Counted from the first letter of the stretch, positions 45,869-56,744 are shown. The stretch is DNA of 64,000 nucleotides from Neoarius graeffei (GCF_027579695.1 NC_083575.1:35231382-35295381); one strand, 5' to 3'. Notes: generated from the letters alone by a model not told the origin. A program made the numbers and translations.

Positions 45869-46444
45869 GTATGTAGAGCTATAGATTCTACATGATAATC
45901 ATAAATGTAATCATGAAGTCGGCGTGATATCAGTCATGTATTTGCTTGTGAAAGCTTGCGGCTTTCATGTAACTGCCGCCTAGCAACGAGAGGCAAAGGG
46001 TAAAGAGGGTAGGCTATCATAGATTCTATTCGGAAGAGATCAACACAATTCTAGACTCCCAGAAGAGGAAGAGCTAGCACTAGAGAGTTCACCGGCATTT
46101 TCATGCGCCATTTCCATTGAGTAGAACCAGAGTAGAACAGCCAGTGAACCGCAGCGTGTTCTTCCGCTGACGTCACAACATGGCCGCGAGCCACGGACCC
46201 AGTTTTCTTGCGCTGTGCAATTAAAAGTTGGATATTTGCGTAACAACAGCTTCTTTTCACATAATTATAACAGAAATCTAACGTTTGCCATGTTGTATAG
46301 TTTATTTAAGAAATTGCATAGAGTCATGTTCGTGTCATCAGCCCTTTAAGTGCTTTTAGAAACCGCATTTTCTTTCATAATTTGTGATTTTTTCCTCACT
46401 TAAGGTGACAAAGTGATCAGCAGCCATTTTGCCGAGTCACGGTT

Positions 46445-47150
46445 CTTCTTTTTCTTCTTCTTTAAGGTTTTATGGTGGTTGGCAAACCAACTTAAAGGTG
46501 CATTACCGCCACCGACTGGGCTGGAGTGTGGAACAGAAGATATAAGGGAGCAAAACAAAACAACAAACCCCTTATATTCTTTTAGCTAAATCTGAATCTT
46601 TCAGAAATTTGATAATGTAACAATACATCTGACTTGATGCTCTCCCAGATAAAGTGAAATTGTGATGATAAACCATTCTGAGAGATTTATAAAGCTCATT
46701 TCGCTCACGTTCATATTTCTTACAGTGAAATATTACATGCGCTACTGATTCCAGATGGCTACAGTATTCACAATTTCCGGTTGGGTGTTTGCCTATTTTG
46801 TTAAGAGAATAATTAAGTCCTGTATGTCCAATTCTTAAACAGATGATCATGATGTCTTCTCTCCAACTCCTTCCCGCTATTCTTCCAGTATTCACCTGTT
46901 TTTCAATGTAGTATAGATGTCTTCCTGTTTCACTGCCATCCAAATACTCCTGCCAGACTGACTTTGCGTAGGACTTGATGTAAATCTTAGTCTCTGCCTT
47001 ACTAATTGGGATTTGCAATTCTATTTTTATCTTATTTAGTGATTGCTTAGCCAGCTTGTCAACCTGTTCATTTCCCTCCATGCCAACATGTGCGGGTACC
47101 CAAAGAAAACTAGTTATAAAGCCCTTGGAATCTATTTTACGCAAAGTTTT
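46445..47150 (-). pseudogene. I/Nimb-type LINE, C-terminus and 3' end
   Basis: On the minus strand the end of an RNase H domain (SFLWVPAHVGMEGNEQVDKL, with the last catalytic Asp region) is followed by a C-terminal Cys-His segment (CEYCSHLESVAHVIFHC) and a stop at 46572. The 3' region ends with AAGAAG repeats at about 46445. An RNase H domain after the reverse transcriptase is typical of I/Nimb/R1-group LINEs. Upstream coding resumes at about 47935, beyond an insertion. Confidence 0.85.
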
Positions 47151-47154
47151 TCTG

Positions 47155-47930
47155 TAGTGGTTGCAAAATGTGGGTACACAAAAGATGCGCAGGGGAGGTT
47201 AGTTGAAAACCCAGATTACAAGTGTCAGCGTTGTCTCGGAGGAGCGCGACCGATTGATGCAAGACCATGCAGTGAGGTAATGTCGGCAGGTAGCAAACTA
47301 GAGGTCGTCGATAGCTTCATATACCTTGGTGATGGTATCTGCCCAGGAGGTGGTTGTGAACTGGCAACAATTATCAGAACTCGTTCTGCTTGGGGAAAGT
47401 TTAGAGAACTGCTGCCATTGTTAACCTGCAAAGCTGTCTCACTTCATACCCATGGTCAACTATACAGCAGTTGTGTGCGTAGCACCATGTTGTACGGTTC
47501 TGAATGTTGGGCACTCCAAAGAGATGACCAAAACCGGCTTGAGCGTAATGAAAGAGCCATGCTTTTATGGCTGTGCAATGTCAAAAGAGGAACACTAATT
47601 AGCACGTCTTCTCTTCTGCGGATGCTGAACCTCCGTTGCCTCGACACTGTCCTCAGATACAATAGTCTCCGTTGGTTTGGACACGTCCGGTCCAACGCAG
47701 TAATTCTTGGATCAACAGGTGTACTACCTTGGAAGTTGAAGGAGCAAACAACCGTGGCCGACCTCGAAAAAGCTGGAAAGAATCTGTCCATGCTGACTTG
47801 AAGCTATAGAATATCGCAGAGAAGGCAACTCAAGACCGTGCTGAATGGAGAGCTCTGCTGAAGACTGCTAGTCATACACACGTCTAACGTGTCAACTGAC
47901 ACAAAACGGATAGTGAGTGTGTGTTATAAA
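47155..47930 (+). pseudogene. Fragment of another LINE: C-terminal RT region
   Basis: The plus strand reads WVHKRCAG (zinc-knuckle-like, one frame) then PDYKCQRCLG, followed by LEVVDSFIYLGDGICPGGGC, SSCVRSTMLYGSECWAL and LRWFGHVRS. This is the thumb and C-terminal part of a non-LTR reverse transcriptase of another family. Active-site motifs are absent. Frame slips occur near 47190 and 47750. It lies inside the minus-strand I/Nimb LINE. Limits are approximate and no duplication was resolved. Confidence 0.75.
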
Positions 47931-47934
47931 GATT

Positions 47935-48537
47935 TCATTGATTTATATCTGTTCTAAATGATTTACCTGATTGAATACTTTCCAATGCTGAGTAACTATC
48001 TGAGATTATGACTGTTTTGTTTATTGCATTTTCTTTAACCCGTTCCAGGGCCAATAATATTGCCACTAATTCTGTTGTATAAACAGTCACATTGTTGGTC
48101 ACTGTTTTCTTAATACTTACTCCTTTCTTTGGGATATACACTGCTGATCCAGCACACCCTTTTTTTTGGGTCTTTAGAACCATCTGTAAAGATACATGTA
48201 TATTTAGAAAAATAAAAATCCAAATAGTTTTGTAAAATTTCCTTCACTGAGATATCCTTTGATTTCTTTCTTATTTCCCGATGAATATTTAAATCTACAA
48301 CTGGTAATGGGAATAACCATGGTGGGACTGGTGATAATGGGACTGTTGGGCAGTACTGTAGCTGATGTCGACCAATACTCTCTGCTTTAGCATCATTTAT
48401 CCATCCAAAACTTAGGAAATTAGATTCATGATGTTCCCAACAATCTTTTGTTATACTTTTAGCAGGATGGTTGTCAAAATGCCCCTGAAGATTGACCTAA
48501 TATGCCATAATCAACTGTAGCCTTCTGATCCTTAACG
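47935..48537 (-). pseudogene. I/Nimb-type LINE, RNase H N-terminal part
   Basis: The minus strand reads KYTCIFTDGSKD (first RNase H Asp) in one frame, then in the next KKGCAGSAVYIPKKGVSIKK, TVYTTELVAILLALERV (Glu) and VIISDSYSALESIQ (Asp). One frameshift lies near 48175 and another near 47950. It is continuous with 46445-47150 once the intruding fragment is removed. Upstream, HFDNHPAKSITKDCW belongs to the linker after the reverse transcriptase. Confidence 0.85.
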
Positions 48538-48908
48538 GGGGGCAGGAACGGTGGTGTAGTGGTTAGCTCACAGCAAGAAGGTCCTGGGCTCGAGCCCAGC
48601 GGCCGGCGAGGGCCTTTCTGTGTGGAGTTTGCATGTTCTCCCTGTGTATGCGTGGGTTCCTCCGGGTGCTCCGGTTTCCCCCACAGTCCAAAGACATGCA
48701 GCTTAGGCTAATTGGTGGCTCTAAATTGACTGTAGGTGTGAATGTGAGTTTGAATGGTTGTTTGTCTCTGTGTCAGCCCTACGATGACCTGGCGACTTGT
48801 CCAGGGTGTACCCCGCCTTTCGCCCGTAGTCAGCTGGGATAGGCTCCAGCTTGCCTGCGGCCCTGTAGAAGGATAAAGCGACTAGAGATAATGAGATGAG
48901 ATGAGATG
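48538..48908 (+). mobile_element. V-SINE (plus), first of pair
   Basis: Forward copy ending in ATGAG repeats. The first head block lacks the gcgctgtcgcc segment. Confidence 0.9.
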
Positions 48909-48977
48909 AGGTTGTCAAAATGCCACTGAAGATTGACCTAATATGCCATCATCAACTGCAGCCTTCTGATCCTTAAC

Positions 48978-49349
48978 GGGGGGCAGGAACGGTGGTGTAG
49001 TGGTTAGCACGGTCGCCTCACAGCAAGAAGGTCCTGGGCTCGAGCCCAGCGGCCGGCGAGGGCCTTTCTGTGTGGAGTTTGCATGTTCTCCCTGTGTATG
49101 CGTGGGTTTCCTCCGGGTGCTCCGGTTTCCCCCACAGTCCAAAGACATGCAGCTTAGGCGAATTGGTGGCCTAAATTGACCGTAGGTGTGAATGTGAGTG
49201 TGAATGGTTGTTTGTCTCTGTGTCAGCCCTACGATGACCTGGTGACTTGTCCAGGGTTTACCCCACTTCTTGCCCATAGTCAGCTGGGACTATGGGTGAG
49301 TCCAGCTTGCCTGCAACTCTGTAGAGCAGGATAAGCAGCTACAGATAAT
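48978..49349 (+). mobile_element. V-SINE (plus), second of pair
   Basis: Forward copy ending in ATGG repeats. The tail differs from the first copy, so the pair is not a plain duplicate along its length. Confidence 0.9.
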
Positions 49350-49526
49350 GGATGGATGATCCTTAATGGCATTTCCCCCATTTCCACCTGCATGCCGAGT
49401 CGCTTGAGATGATTATTGAGAAATAGTCTGAATTTCTCAACCAATCACTTCCATATTTATACTAAAGAGATTTATGTCACCGTTTGGGTTCTTCATGTCC
49501 CGGATGTAGCTCATATGAAAATCCAT

Positions 49527-49619
49527 CCATCCATTATCTGTAGCCGCTTATCCTGTTCTACAGGGTCGCAGGCAAGCTGGAGCCTATCCCAGCTGACGAG
49601 AGGTGGGGTGAGATATTGC
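49527..49619 (-). mobile_element. V-SINE tail fragment (minus)
   Basis: The first ~90 bp of a reverse SINE. It ends after cagctgacgagag and runs into a spacer, gagatattgcagggttgat. Confidence 0.85.
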
Positions 49620-49627
49620 AGGGTTGA

Positions 49628-49998
49628 TGGGCAGCACGGTGGTGTAGTGGTTAGCACGGTCGCCTCACAGCAAGAAGGTTCTTGGTTCAAGCCCAGCGGC
49701 CGGCGATGGCCTTTCTGTGTTGAGTTTGCATGTTCTCCCTGTGTATGCGTGGGTTTCCTCTGGGCGCTCCGGTTTCCCCCACAGTCCAAAGACATGCAGG
49801 TTAGGTTAACTGGTGACTCTAAATTGACCGTAGGTGTGAATGTGAGTGTGAATGGTTGTTTGTCTATGTGTCAGCCCTGCGATGACCTGGCGACTTGTCC
49901 AGGGTGTACCCCGCCTTTCACCCGTAGTCAGTGGGACTATGGGTGAGTCCAGCTTGTCTGCGACTCTGTAGAGCAGGATAAGCAGCTACAGATAATGG
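49628..49998 (+). mobile_element. V-SINE (plus), full length
   Basis: Forward copy with ATGG tail, placed after the minus fragment and spacer. Confidence 0.9.
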
Positions 49999-50170
49999 AT
50001 GGATGATCCTTAATGGCATTTCCCCCATTTCCACCTGCATGCCGAGTCGCTTGAGATGATTATTGAGAAATAGTCTGAATTTCTCAACCAATCACTTCCA
50101 TATTTATACTAAAGAGATTTATGTCACGGTTTGGGTTCTTCATGTCCCGGATGTAGCTCGTATGAAAATC

Positions 50171-50270
50171 CAGCCATCCATTATCTGTAGCCGCTTATCC
50201 TGTTCTACAGGGTCGCAGGCAAGCTGGAGCCTATCCCAGCTGACGAGAGGCGGGGTGAGATATTGCATGG
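50171..50270 (-). mobile_element. V-SINE tail fragment (minus), repeat of 49527
   Basis: Duplicate of the earlier fragment and spacer. The spacer here reads gatattgcatggttgatggg. Confidence 0.85.
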
Positions 50271-50274
50271 TTGA

Positions 50275-50597
50275 TGGGCAGCACGGTGGTGTAGTGGTTA
50301 GCACGGTCGCCTCACAGCAAGAAGGTTCTGGGTTCGAGCCCAGCGGCCGGCGATGGCCTTTCTGTGTTGAGTTTGCATGTTCTCCCCGTGTCTGCGTGGG
50401 TTTCCCACACAGTTAGGTTAACGTGGGGCGGCCTTGGCCTGAAGTGCCCTTGAGCAAGGTATCTAACCCCTGACTGCTCCCCGGGTGCAGTGTGTGCATG
50501 TGTTCACTGCTTCAGATGGGTTAAATACAGTAACAGAGGATGAATCTCACTGTGCTTGAAGTGTGCATGTGACAAATAAAGGTTTCTTCTTCTTTAT
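50275..50597 (+). mobile_element. Chimeric SINE: V-SINE head with a different 3' tail
   Basis: The head and centre match the V-SINE to about 50418. The sequence then switches to ggccttggcctgaagtgccc ... ttcactgcttcagatgggtt ... caaataaaggtttcttcttc. This tail, ending in TTC repeats, differs from the usual ATGAG/ATGG one. A second chimera is at 54170-54508. Confidence 0.8.
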
Positions 50598-50649
50598 TTT
50601 CGATCCAGTGAAAATATAAAGTTGATCTATTTTGACGAACTTTCCAACT

Positions 50650-51175
50650 ATTTTCCTGATTGGTTTTGTCAAACTGAGGCTGCATCTCAAACCAGCCACC
50701 TGCCCTCGCGCTACACTTTCAGTGCTGTGAGTGCTGTTTCTGCATCCGGTTTAGTAGGCTAGGACGCGGATTCGGACGCGTCCTCAATCCCTGCTCCACT
50801 GGATACCGTCAGGCTGTGTGTGGGGATTCCTCAGGATTACCCGACATGCCCCGCGGGAAAGATGGCGCTGGGAGAGAAGAGCAGAGGATAAGTTTAGCTG
50901 TGAGCTGCAGCAGTGCTGTGTCAGTGAGAGCGGGGCGGTGGAGGACAGTAAAGCCTGAGCAGCGGACTCGGGGCGGTTATTGGTGCAGTCGGGCGCTGGT
51001 AGAGGCGCCAGAGAGAGAGCGAGGATTAACGCCGAGCTGCGGCTCCTGACTGGAGCGAGTTTTAGCAAAGCTGAGGGGAAAGAAAGAGTGCACAAACTTT
51101 ATCACCCGGACTCTGAGGCGGCTCTTGTTGATTTAATCCGACTATTTTTGAGACGCGACAGAAAAAACACCGGAG
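50650..51175 (+). other. Putative host-gene promoter and first exon (5' UTR)
   Basis: A GC- and CpG-rich stretch unlike its surroundings, ending at a textbook splice donor (accggag-gtaagaac, exon end 51175). It contains several short upstream frames (for example ATGCCCCGCGGGAAAG, then ATGGCGCTGGGAG) but no long coding frame with an ATG, so I read it as mostly untranslated leader. The downstream intron starts with GT repeats. No TATA box is obvious. I do not recognise the gene. The next exon would lie outside or be hidden in the repeats to the right. This is the only strong host-gene signal in the window. Confidence 0.5.
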
Positions 51176-51593
51176 GTAAGAACACCGTGTGTGTGTGTGT
51201 GTGTGTGTGTGTTAATGCTGTCTAAAATGCCTGTGTGTTTTTGATAGTAATCCAGTCACTGATATAAACACACCCAGTGCACTGCTGTGTGAGAGTCTGA
51301 GAGAGAGAGAGGGAGAGAGAGAGAGAGAGAGATTGTAGCACCGGTGTTGCTGTAAATGTCTCTCTCTCTCTGGTACCGTGCTAACAGTCGCTGTTTAGCA
51401 GGAACAGCCTTGAAGGTGGATTTAATTTTCCACACCGAGCAGACTAAACAGCCCCAGGCTGAGAAAATCACCCTGACATTTCCCTTTCACATTGTTCTCA
51501 CTGTCCCTGCTGGTTTCATAAAGAAAACCTGAACTGATTTCTTAATAACAAACATCTTGTTATTGTTTACTGATTGAGGATCCTGTGCATCAT
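51176..51593 (+). other. Putative intron start with microsatellites
   Basis: It begins GTAAGA, followed by a (GT)n tract (51187-51211), a (GA)n-rich tract (51298-51331) and unremarkable sequence up to the SINE array. Confidence 0.45.
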
Positions 51594-52957
51594 CTCATCT
51601 CATCTCATTATCTCTAGCCGCTTTATCCTGTTCTACAGGGTCGCAGGCAAGCTGGAGCCTATCCCAGCTGACTACGGGCGAAAGGCGGGGTACACCCTGG
51701 ACAAGTCGCCAGGTCATCACAGGGCTGACACATAGACACAGACAACCATTCACACTCACATTCACACCTACGGTCAATTTAGAGTCACCAGTTAACCTAA
51801 CCTGCATGTCTTTGGACTGTGGGGGAAGCCGGAGCACCCGGAGGAAACCCACGCAGACACGGGGCTCAAACCCGGACCTTCTTGCTGTGAGGCGACAGTG
51901 CTAACCACTACACCACTGTGCTGCCCATCAACCATGCAATATCTCATCTCATCTCGTTATCTCTAGCCACTTTATCCTGTTCTACAGGGTCGCAGGCAAG
52001 CTGGAGCCTATCCCAGCTGGCTACAGGCATGGACAAGTCGCCAGGTCATCACAGGGCTGACACATAGACACAGACAACCGTTCACACCTACGGTCAATTT
52101 AGAGTCACCAGTTAACCTAACCTGCATGTCTTTGGACTGTGGAGGAAACCCACGGGGAGAACATGCAAACTCCGCACAGAAAGGCCCTCGCCGGACACGG
52201 GGCTCGAACCCGGACCTTCTTGCTGTGAGGCGACAGCGCTAACCACTACACCACCGTGCCGCCCATCAACCATGCAATATCTCATCTCATCTCATTATCT
52301 CTAGCCGCTTTATCCTGTTCTACACGGTCGCAGGCAAGCTGGAGCCTATCCCAGCTGACGACGGGCGAAAGGCGGGGTACACCCTGGACAAGTCGCCAGG
52401 TCATCACAGGGCTGACACATAGACACAGACAACCATTCACACTCACATTCACACCTACGCTCAATTTAGAGTCACCAGTTAACCTAACCTGCATGTCTTT
52501 GGACTGTGGGGGAAACCGGAGCACCCGGAGGAAACCCACGCGGACACGGGGCTCAAACCCGGACCTTCTTGCTGTGAGGCGACAGTGCTAACCACTACAC
52601 CACTGTGCTGCCCATCAACCATGCAATATCTCATCTCATCTCATCTCGTTATCTCTAGCCACTTTATCCTGTTCTACAGGGTCGCAGGCAAGCTGGAGCC
52701 TATCCCAGCTGGCTACAGGCATGGACAAGTCGCCAGGTCATCACAGGGCTGACACATAGACACAGACAACCATTCACACCTACGGTCAATTTAGAGTCAC
52801 CAGTTAACCTAACCTGCATGTCTTTGGACTGTGGAGGAAACCCATGGGGAGAACATGCAAACTCCGCACAGAAAGGCCCTCGCCGGCCACGGGGCTCGAA
52901 CCCGGACCTTCTTGCTGTGAGGCGACAGCGCTAACCACTACACCACCGTGCCGCCCA
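51594..52957 (-). repeat. Higher-order tandem array of V-SINEs (A-B-A-B)
   Basis: Four reverse SINEs head to tail, joined by catcaaccatgcaatat spacers at about 51926, 52262, 52614 and 52957. Types alternate. A (51594-51925, 52278-52613) lacks the gagaacatgcaaactcc part. B (51943-52261, 52629-52956) has ggctacaggcatggacaag and a shortened centre. The repeat period is about 685 bp, so an A+B dimer was duplicated. Confidence 0.9.
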
Positions 52958-52971
52958 TCAACCATGCAATA

Positions 52972-54058
52972 TCTCATCTCATTATCTGTAGCCGCTTTAT
53001 CCTGTTCTACAGGGTCGCAGGCAAGCTGGAGCCTATCCCAGCTGACTACAGGCGAAAGGCGGGGTACACCCTGGACAAGTCGCCAGGTCATCACAGGGCT
53101 GACACATGCAGTGCGTTTACATGCACATAGAGAAAATCGAATTTCTGCCGTAGCTCGACTGAAATCGATGTTCTGAATGCCATGGATACACCTTAGCTCG
53201 GCTGAAATCGAAACAAACTGGATTTCTCCTAATCGAGCTACGCGACCTAGATTATGCGATTGTAGCCGAGCTACTTAGTGCACGTAACCCTATCGAGCTA
53301 CGTAGTCGAGCTACTTACTTCCCTTCTGGGAGTGACGAGACCACAAGTGGGAAACACAAGAGCCTCGGTCGGCATGACAACAGTAGTAGTAGCGAGCAGC
53401 AGAAGAGGTCAGGAGGAACAAGGAGACAAAAAACAAAAACAATTGAACTTTTTGTGTGTTTATTAAGACATAAGTTAAATTGTAAGCAAAAAATGGACTT
53501 TAGAAAAATATACAATTGTGCAAAATAAGTTGTCTTACAAAACAGTGGTCTGCGCAGGACAGTTTGTAGCCAACAGGTGGCAATGACATGTGGTGTGAAT
53601 GTAAAGTGGAAATCGCTCCTCTTCTTCATGACGACAACCGGAAGTGTACCAACACGATGGGGCGTGTAGTGCCACCTGTGGCTCGGGTGCACGATGTACC
53701 TCACACAATAGCTCGATTTCCTTGTGTGCATGTAGGATTGGATTTCTCTGGCACCCCTGCTGGGACCCTTAGCTCCATTACCGACAGTAGCTCGATTTGG
53801 ATGTGCATGTAAACACACTGATAGACACAGACAACCATTCACACTCCCATTCACACCTACGGTCAATTTAGAGTCACCAGTTAACCTAACCTGCATGTCT
53901 TTGGACTGTGGGGGAAACCGGAGCACCCGGAGGAAACTCACACGGACACGGGGAGAACATGCAAACTCCACACAGAAAGGCCCTCGCCGGCCCCGGGGCT
54001 CGAACCCGGACCTTCTTGCTGTGAGGCGACAGCTCTAACCACTACACCACCATGCCGC
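52972..54058 (-). mobile_element. V-SINE (minus), fifth of array, split by MITE
   Basis: The tail half is 52972-53108 and the head half 53821-54058. A ~712-bp element separates them at cacat/atagac. Confidence 0.88.
53109..53820. mobile_element. ~712-bp non-autonomous element with cagtgygtttacatgcac ends
   Basis: The left end is cagtgcgtttacatgcacat and the right end mirrors it. The interior repeats tagctcgatt-type text near both ends. The duplicated target is at most 2 bp (at). Superfamily unassigned. Confidence 0.75.
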
Positions 54059-54169
54059 CATCACTATCTTTTTTTTTTTTTTTTTTTCCCCCCTCCATTC
54101 AGACGAATGTTGAATTGACCAGCAGACCATAGATGTACAGGGCAACTTTTCCAATCAGGTGGCTCTCTT

Positions 54170-54508
54170 GGGTGGTACGGTGGTGTAAGTGGTTAGCACT
54201 GTCGCCTCACAGCAAGAAGGTTCTGGGTTCGAACCCAGCAGCCGGCGAGGGCCTTTCTGTGTGCAGTTTGCATGTTCTCCCTGTGTCTGTGTGGGTTTCC
54301 TCCGGGTGCTCCGGTTTCCCCCAAAGACATGCGGTTAGGTTAATACGGGGCAGCCTTGGACTTAACTGCTCCCCGCGTGCTGTTAGCATGGATGCCCACT
54401 GCTTTGGGTATGTGTGTGCGCTCATTGTCCACTGCTTCAGATGGGTTCAGTGCAGAGAGGAAATTTCACAAGTGTGTGATGAATAAAGTTGTGCTTTTCT
54501 TTCTTTTT
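54170..54508 (+). mobile_element. Second chimeric SINE (V-SINE head, alternative tail)
   Basis: The V-SINE head and centre are followed by ggggcagccttgg ... ccactgcttcagatgggttc ... aataaagttgtgc, the same tail type as 50275-50597 with sequence loss. Confidence 0.8.
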
Positions 54509-54635
54509 ATCCATAACTGCTGAAAGTGAGAAATCTCGTTACCGACTTGCTCAACTCAGACTGATTTGACTTCACTGATGGTGGGTTGACTCTCATTAAA
54601 TCAGGATAGGTGTTCTAACTTATGCAGTATACATG

Positions 54636-55134
54636 TAGATTAGATTAGATAGTTTATTGATCCCTTTGGGAGGGTTCCCTCAGGGAAATTAAGATTCCAG
54701 CAGCATCATTACAGGATAAACAGAGAATAGAAAATAGAGAAAACTTCTAGATAAATTAAGTATTTACATATACAAATATAAAAAGAATAAGATATGGGGA
54801 AGAGAGGAAGGGGGGAAAAGAAGAAGAAAAAAAGGGGGCCAGCAGGAGAGATATTGCACATTATATTGCACATTGTCCAGTATTGCTTATTGTCAGGCTA
54901 GGCTACTGCTCCTTCCCGTCCTCTGTCCTCCTGTTACCCCACCAGAGAGGAGTTGTACAGTCTGATGGCGTGAGGGGCAAAGGAGTTTTTAAGTCTGTTC
55001 GTCCTGCACTTGCGGAGGGGCATTCTGTCACTGAACAGGCTCCTCTGGTTGCTGATGACGGTGTGCAGAGGGTGACTGGCATCGTCCATGATGTTCAATA
55101 GTTTGTCCATAGTCCTCTTTTCTGCCACCGTCAC
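54636..55134 (-). pseudogene. LINE C-terminus and 3' end (Rex1-like)
   Basis: The minus strand reads KLLNIMDDASHPLHTVISNQ, then RLKNSFAPHAIRLYNSSL and a stop at 54934. The 3' region ends gggatcaataaactatctaa with TCTAA repeats. The C-terminal block and tail resemble Rex1-type fish LINEs. The rest is lost through 5' truncation. Confidence 0.7.
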
Positions 55135-56360
55135 CAGAGAGATGCATGCATTTTCACTGATAAAACGTAAAAGGCTAATTAAATAATCAGATGAACTGAG
55201 ACAATCACATTCTGAAGCAAATTAAATAATCTTATACCGGTAACTTAAACACACAATACAAGTTACATGTATTAATCTAAATGCAGGTAAACGAGTGTTT
55301 TGCATCCAAATGAGAGTCGCATCTTACCCGTCTGTGCTCTCGCTTCTTGAAGGCCGACCTTGTGGCCGATTGTTTTGAAACAATCTGACTTTCAGTTGTT
55401 TGTTCAGTTCTGTTCATTTGACAGCTACAGACCAAAGCCAGACTCGGCAGGCGAGAGTGGTTGCAACGGCCTCTTCGTTCGGATTTATTGGAGATTCTTC
55501 GGATTCCTCAGATAGTAATACGTCTGACTGTGATAGTCCTGAAATTGGAGTGTGTGTGCATGCTACTGCTATACACGTAGAACCGTATGAGTTCGAACCA
55601 TCGGAAAGTGAATCCGATAGTAACACGTTGGTCACAGAGGCCCCCACCTTATGAAATACAATTCAAATGCTTTTGTAAAATTGATTTCCATATAAAATAA
55701 CTCCATCATGAAGAATTAAAGCCCCTCCTTCACAGATGAGTGAAAATATTGAATAAATTTCCTCTTTTTGATTGCTTGGGTTAAAAATGCCAAGTTATGA
55801 TGACTGAATTGATTATTCACTTAAATATGAATAATATGATACGTTTTGGGTATTTGATATGGCAAAACAGGACACAATGGAAAAATCAAGAACACACTGG
55901 AAAGATGAGAATAACGGCGGTGGTAAAAGAACAGTGACTGGACCGGCTGAAGGTCGCGTGGGTCTCTGCTGCGGCGCGCGAGCAACGGGACATCACTACC
56001 GCACCGGACGGAGCGCGAGGCAAAATGTCTGGCTGTAGATTCTATCAAAAGTTCGATCTAAATTGACCATGGTTGCAAAATATTGGCCAAAAATATGCAA
56101 ACACTATGAAATATGAAAGTAAAATGAAAAAGAAACATTCTATTGCCTTATACTGCAAGACTAAAACAAAATCAAACTGTCAAAACTCACGTTTTCAGCG
56201 ATAACGTCCGAACAGATCACCCGCGTAACAGAAAGGCCGCAAATGGAAGCGCGATCAACTTCTAATTGTTGGAGTGGAAAATTCCATTCTACACATGCAG
56301 ATTGTTAATGTGTGTCCTTCCCCGCACACAAATAACACGCTACGGTAAAAAAATAGACCA
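55135..56360. other. Unassigned stretch with acidic Ser/Asp-rich frame
   Basis: A plus-strand open frame at about 55400-55654 reads GDSSDSSDSNTSDCDSPEI and VEPYEFEPSESESDSN, resembling acidic leaders of some multi-copy fish proteins. It has no ATG start, and its status is uncertain. A GC-rich patch at 55925-56035 is also notable. Confidence 0.35.
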
Positions 56361-56373
56361 CGACTCATTTTAT

Positions 56374-56744
56374 CTCATCTCATTATCTCTAGCCGCTTTA
56401 TCCTTCTACAGGGTCGCAGGCAAGCTGGAGCCTATCCCAGCTGACTACGGGCGAAAGGCGGGGTACACCCTGGACAAGTCGCCAGGTCATCACAGGGCTG
56501 ACACATAGACACAGACAACCATTCACACTCACACTCACACCTACGGTCAATTTAGAGTCACCAGTTAACCTAACCTGCATGTCTTTGGACTGTGGGGGAA
56601 ACCGGAGCACCCGGAGGAAACCCACGCGGACACGGGGAGAACATGCAAACTCCACACAGAAAGGCCCTCGCCGACCCCGGGGCTCGAACCCAGGACCTTC
56701 TTGCTGTGAGGCGACAGCGCTAACCACTACACCACCGTGCCGCC
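56374..56744 (-). mobile_element. V-SINE (minus), full length
   Basis: Reverse copy with exact 13-bp duplication cgactcattttat (56361-56373 and 56745-56757). Confidence 0.94.

Larger units (their letters stand above)
44980..46345 (+). mobile_element. Kolobok-like DNA element with THAP exon, second
   Basis: The ends are agtgctgatgacacg and, mirrored, agggctgatgacacg, flanked by TTAA (44976-44979 and 46346-46349). The 1366-bp element keeps the first exon of a THAP protein but not a full transposase. A different family from 9057-10241, with the same architecture. Confidence 0.75.
48472..49349. repeat. Tandem duplication of LINE piece plus SINE
   Basis: The LINE segment 48472-48537 (ttgtcaaaatgcc ... 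gatccttaa) recurs at 48910-48977. Each copy is followed by a forward SINE (48538-48908 and 48978-49349). The host LINE continues at tgatccttaa (49350), so tgatccttaa is the original 10-bp target duplication. Confidence 0.9.
49350..50270. repeat. Second tandem duplication with LINE piece B
   Basis: The I/Nimb LINE segment (tggcatttcccccatttcc ... cggatgtagct) occurs at 49350-49526 and again at 49999-50170. Each is followed by a minus SINE fragment and then a plus SINE. The minus-strand LINE text reads HLKRLGMQVEMGEMPLRI. Confidence 0.9.

Noticed and set aside
50816..51049. Protein start MPRGKDGAGREEQ as host coding exon
   Set aside because: The frame stops within the exon before the splice donor, so it is more likely an upstream frame in a leader than the main coding start.
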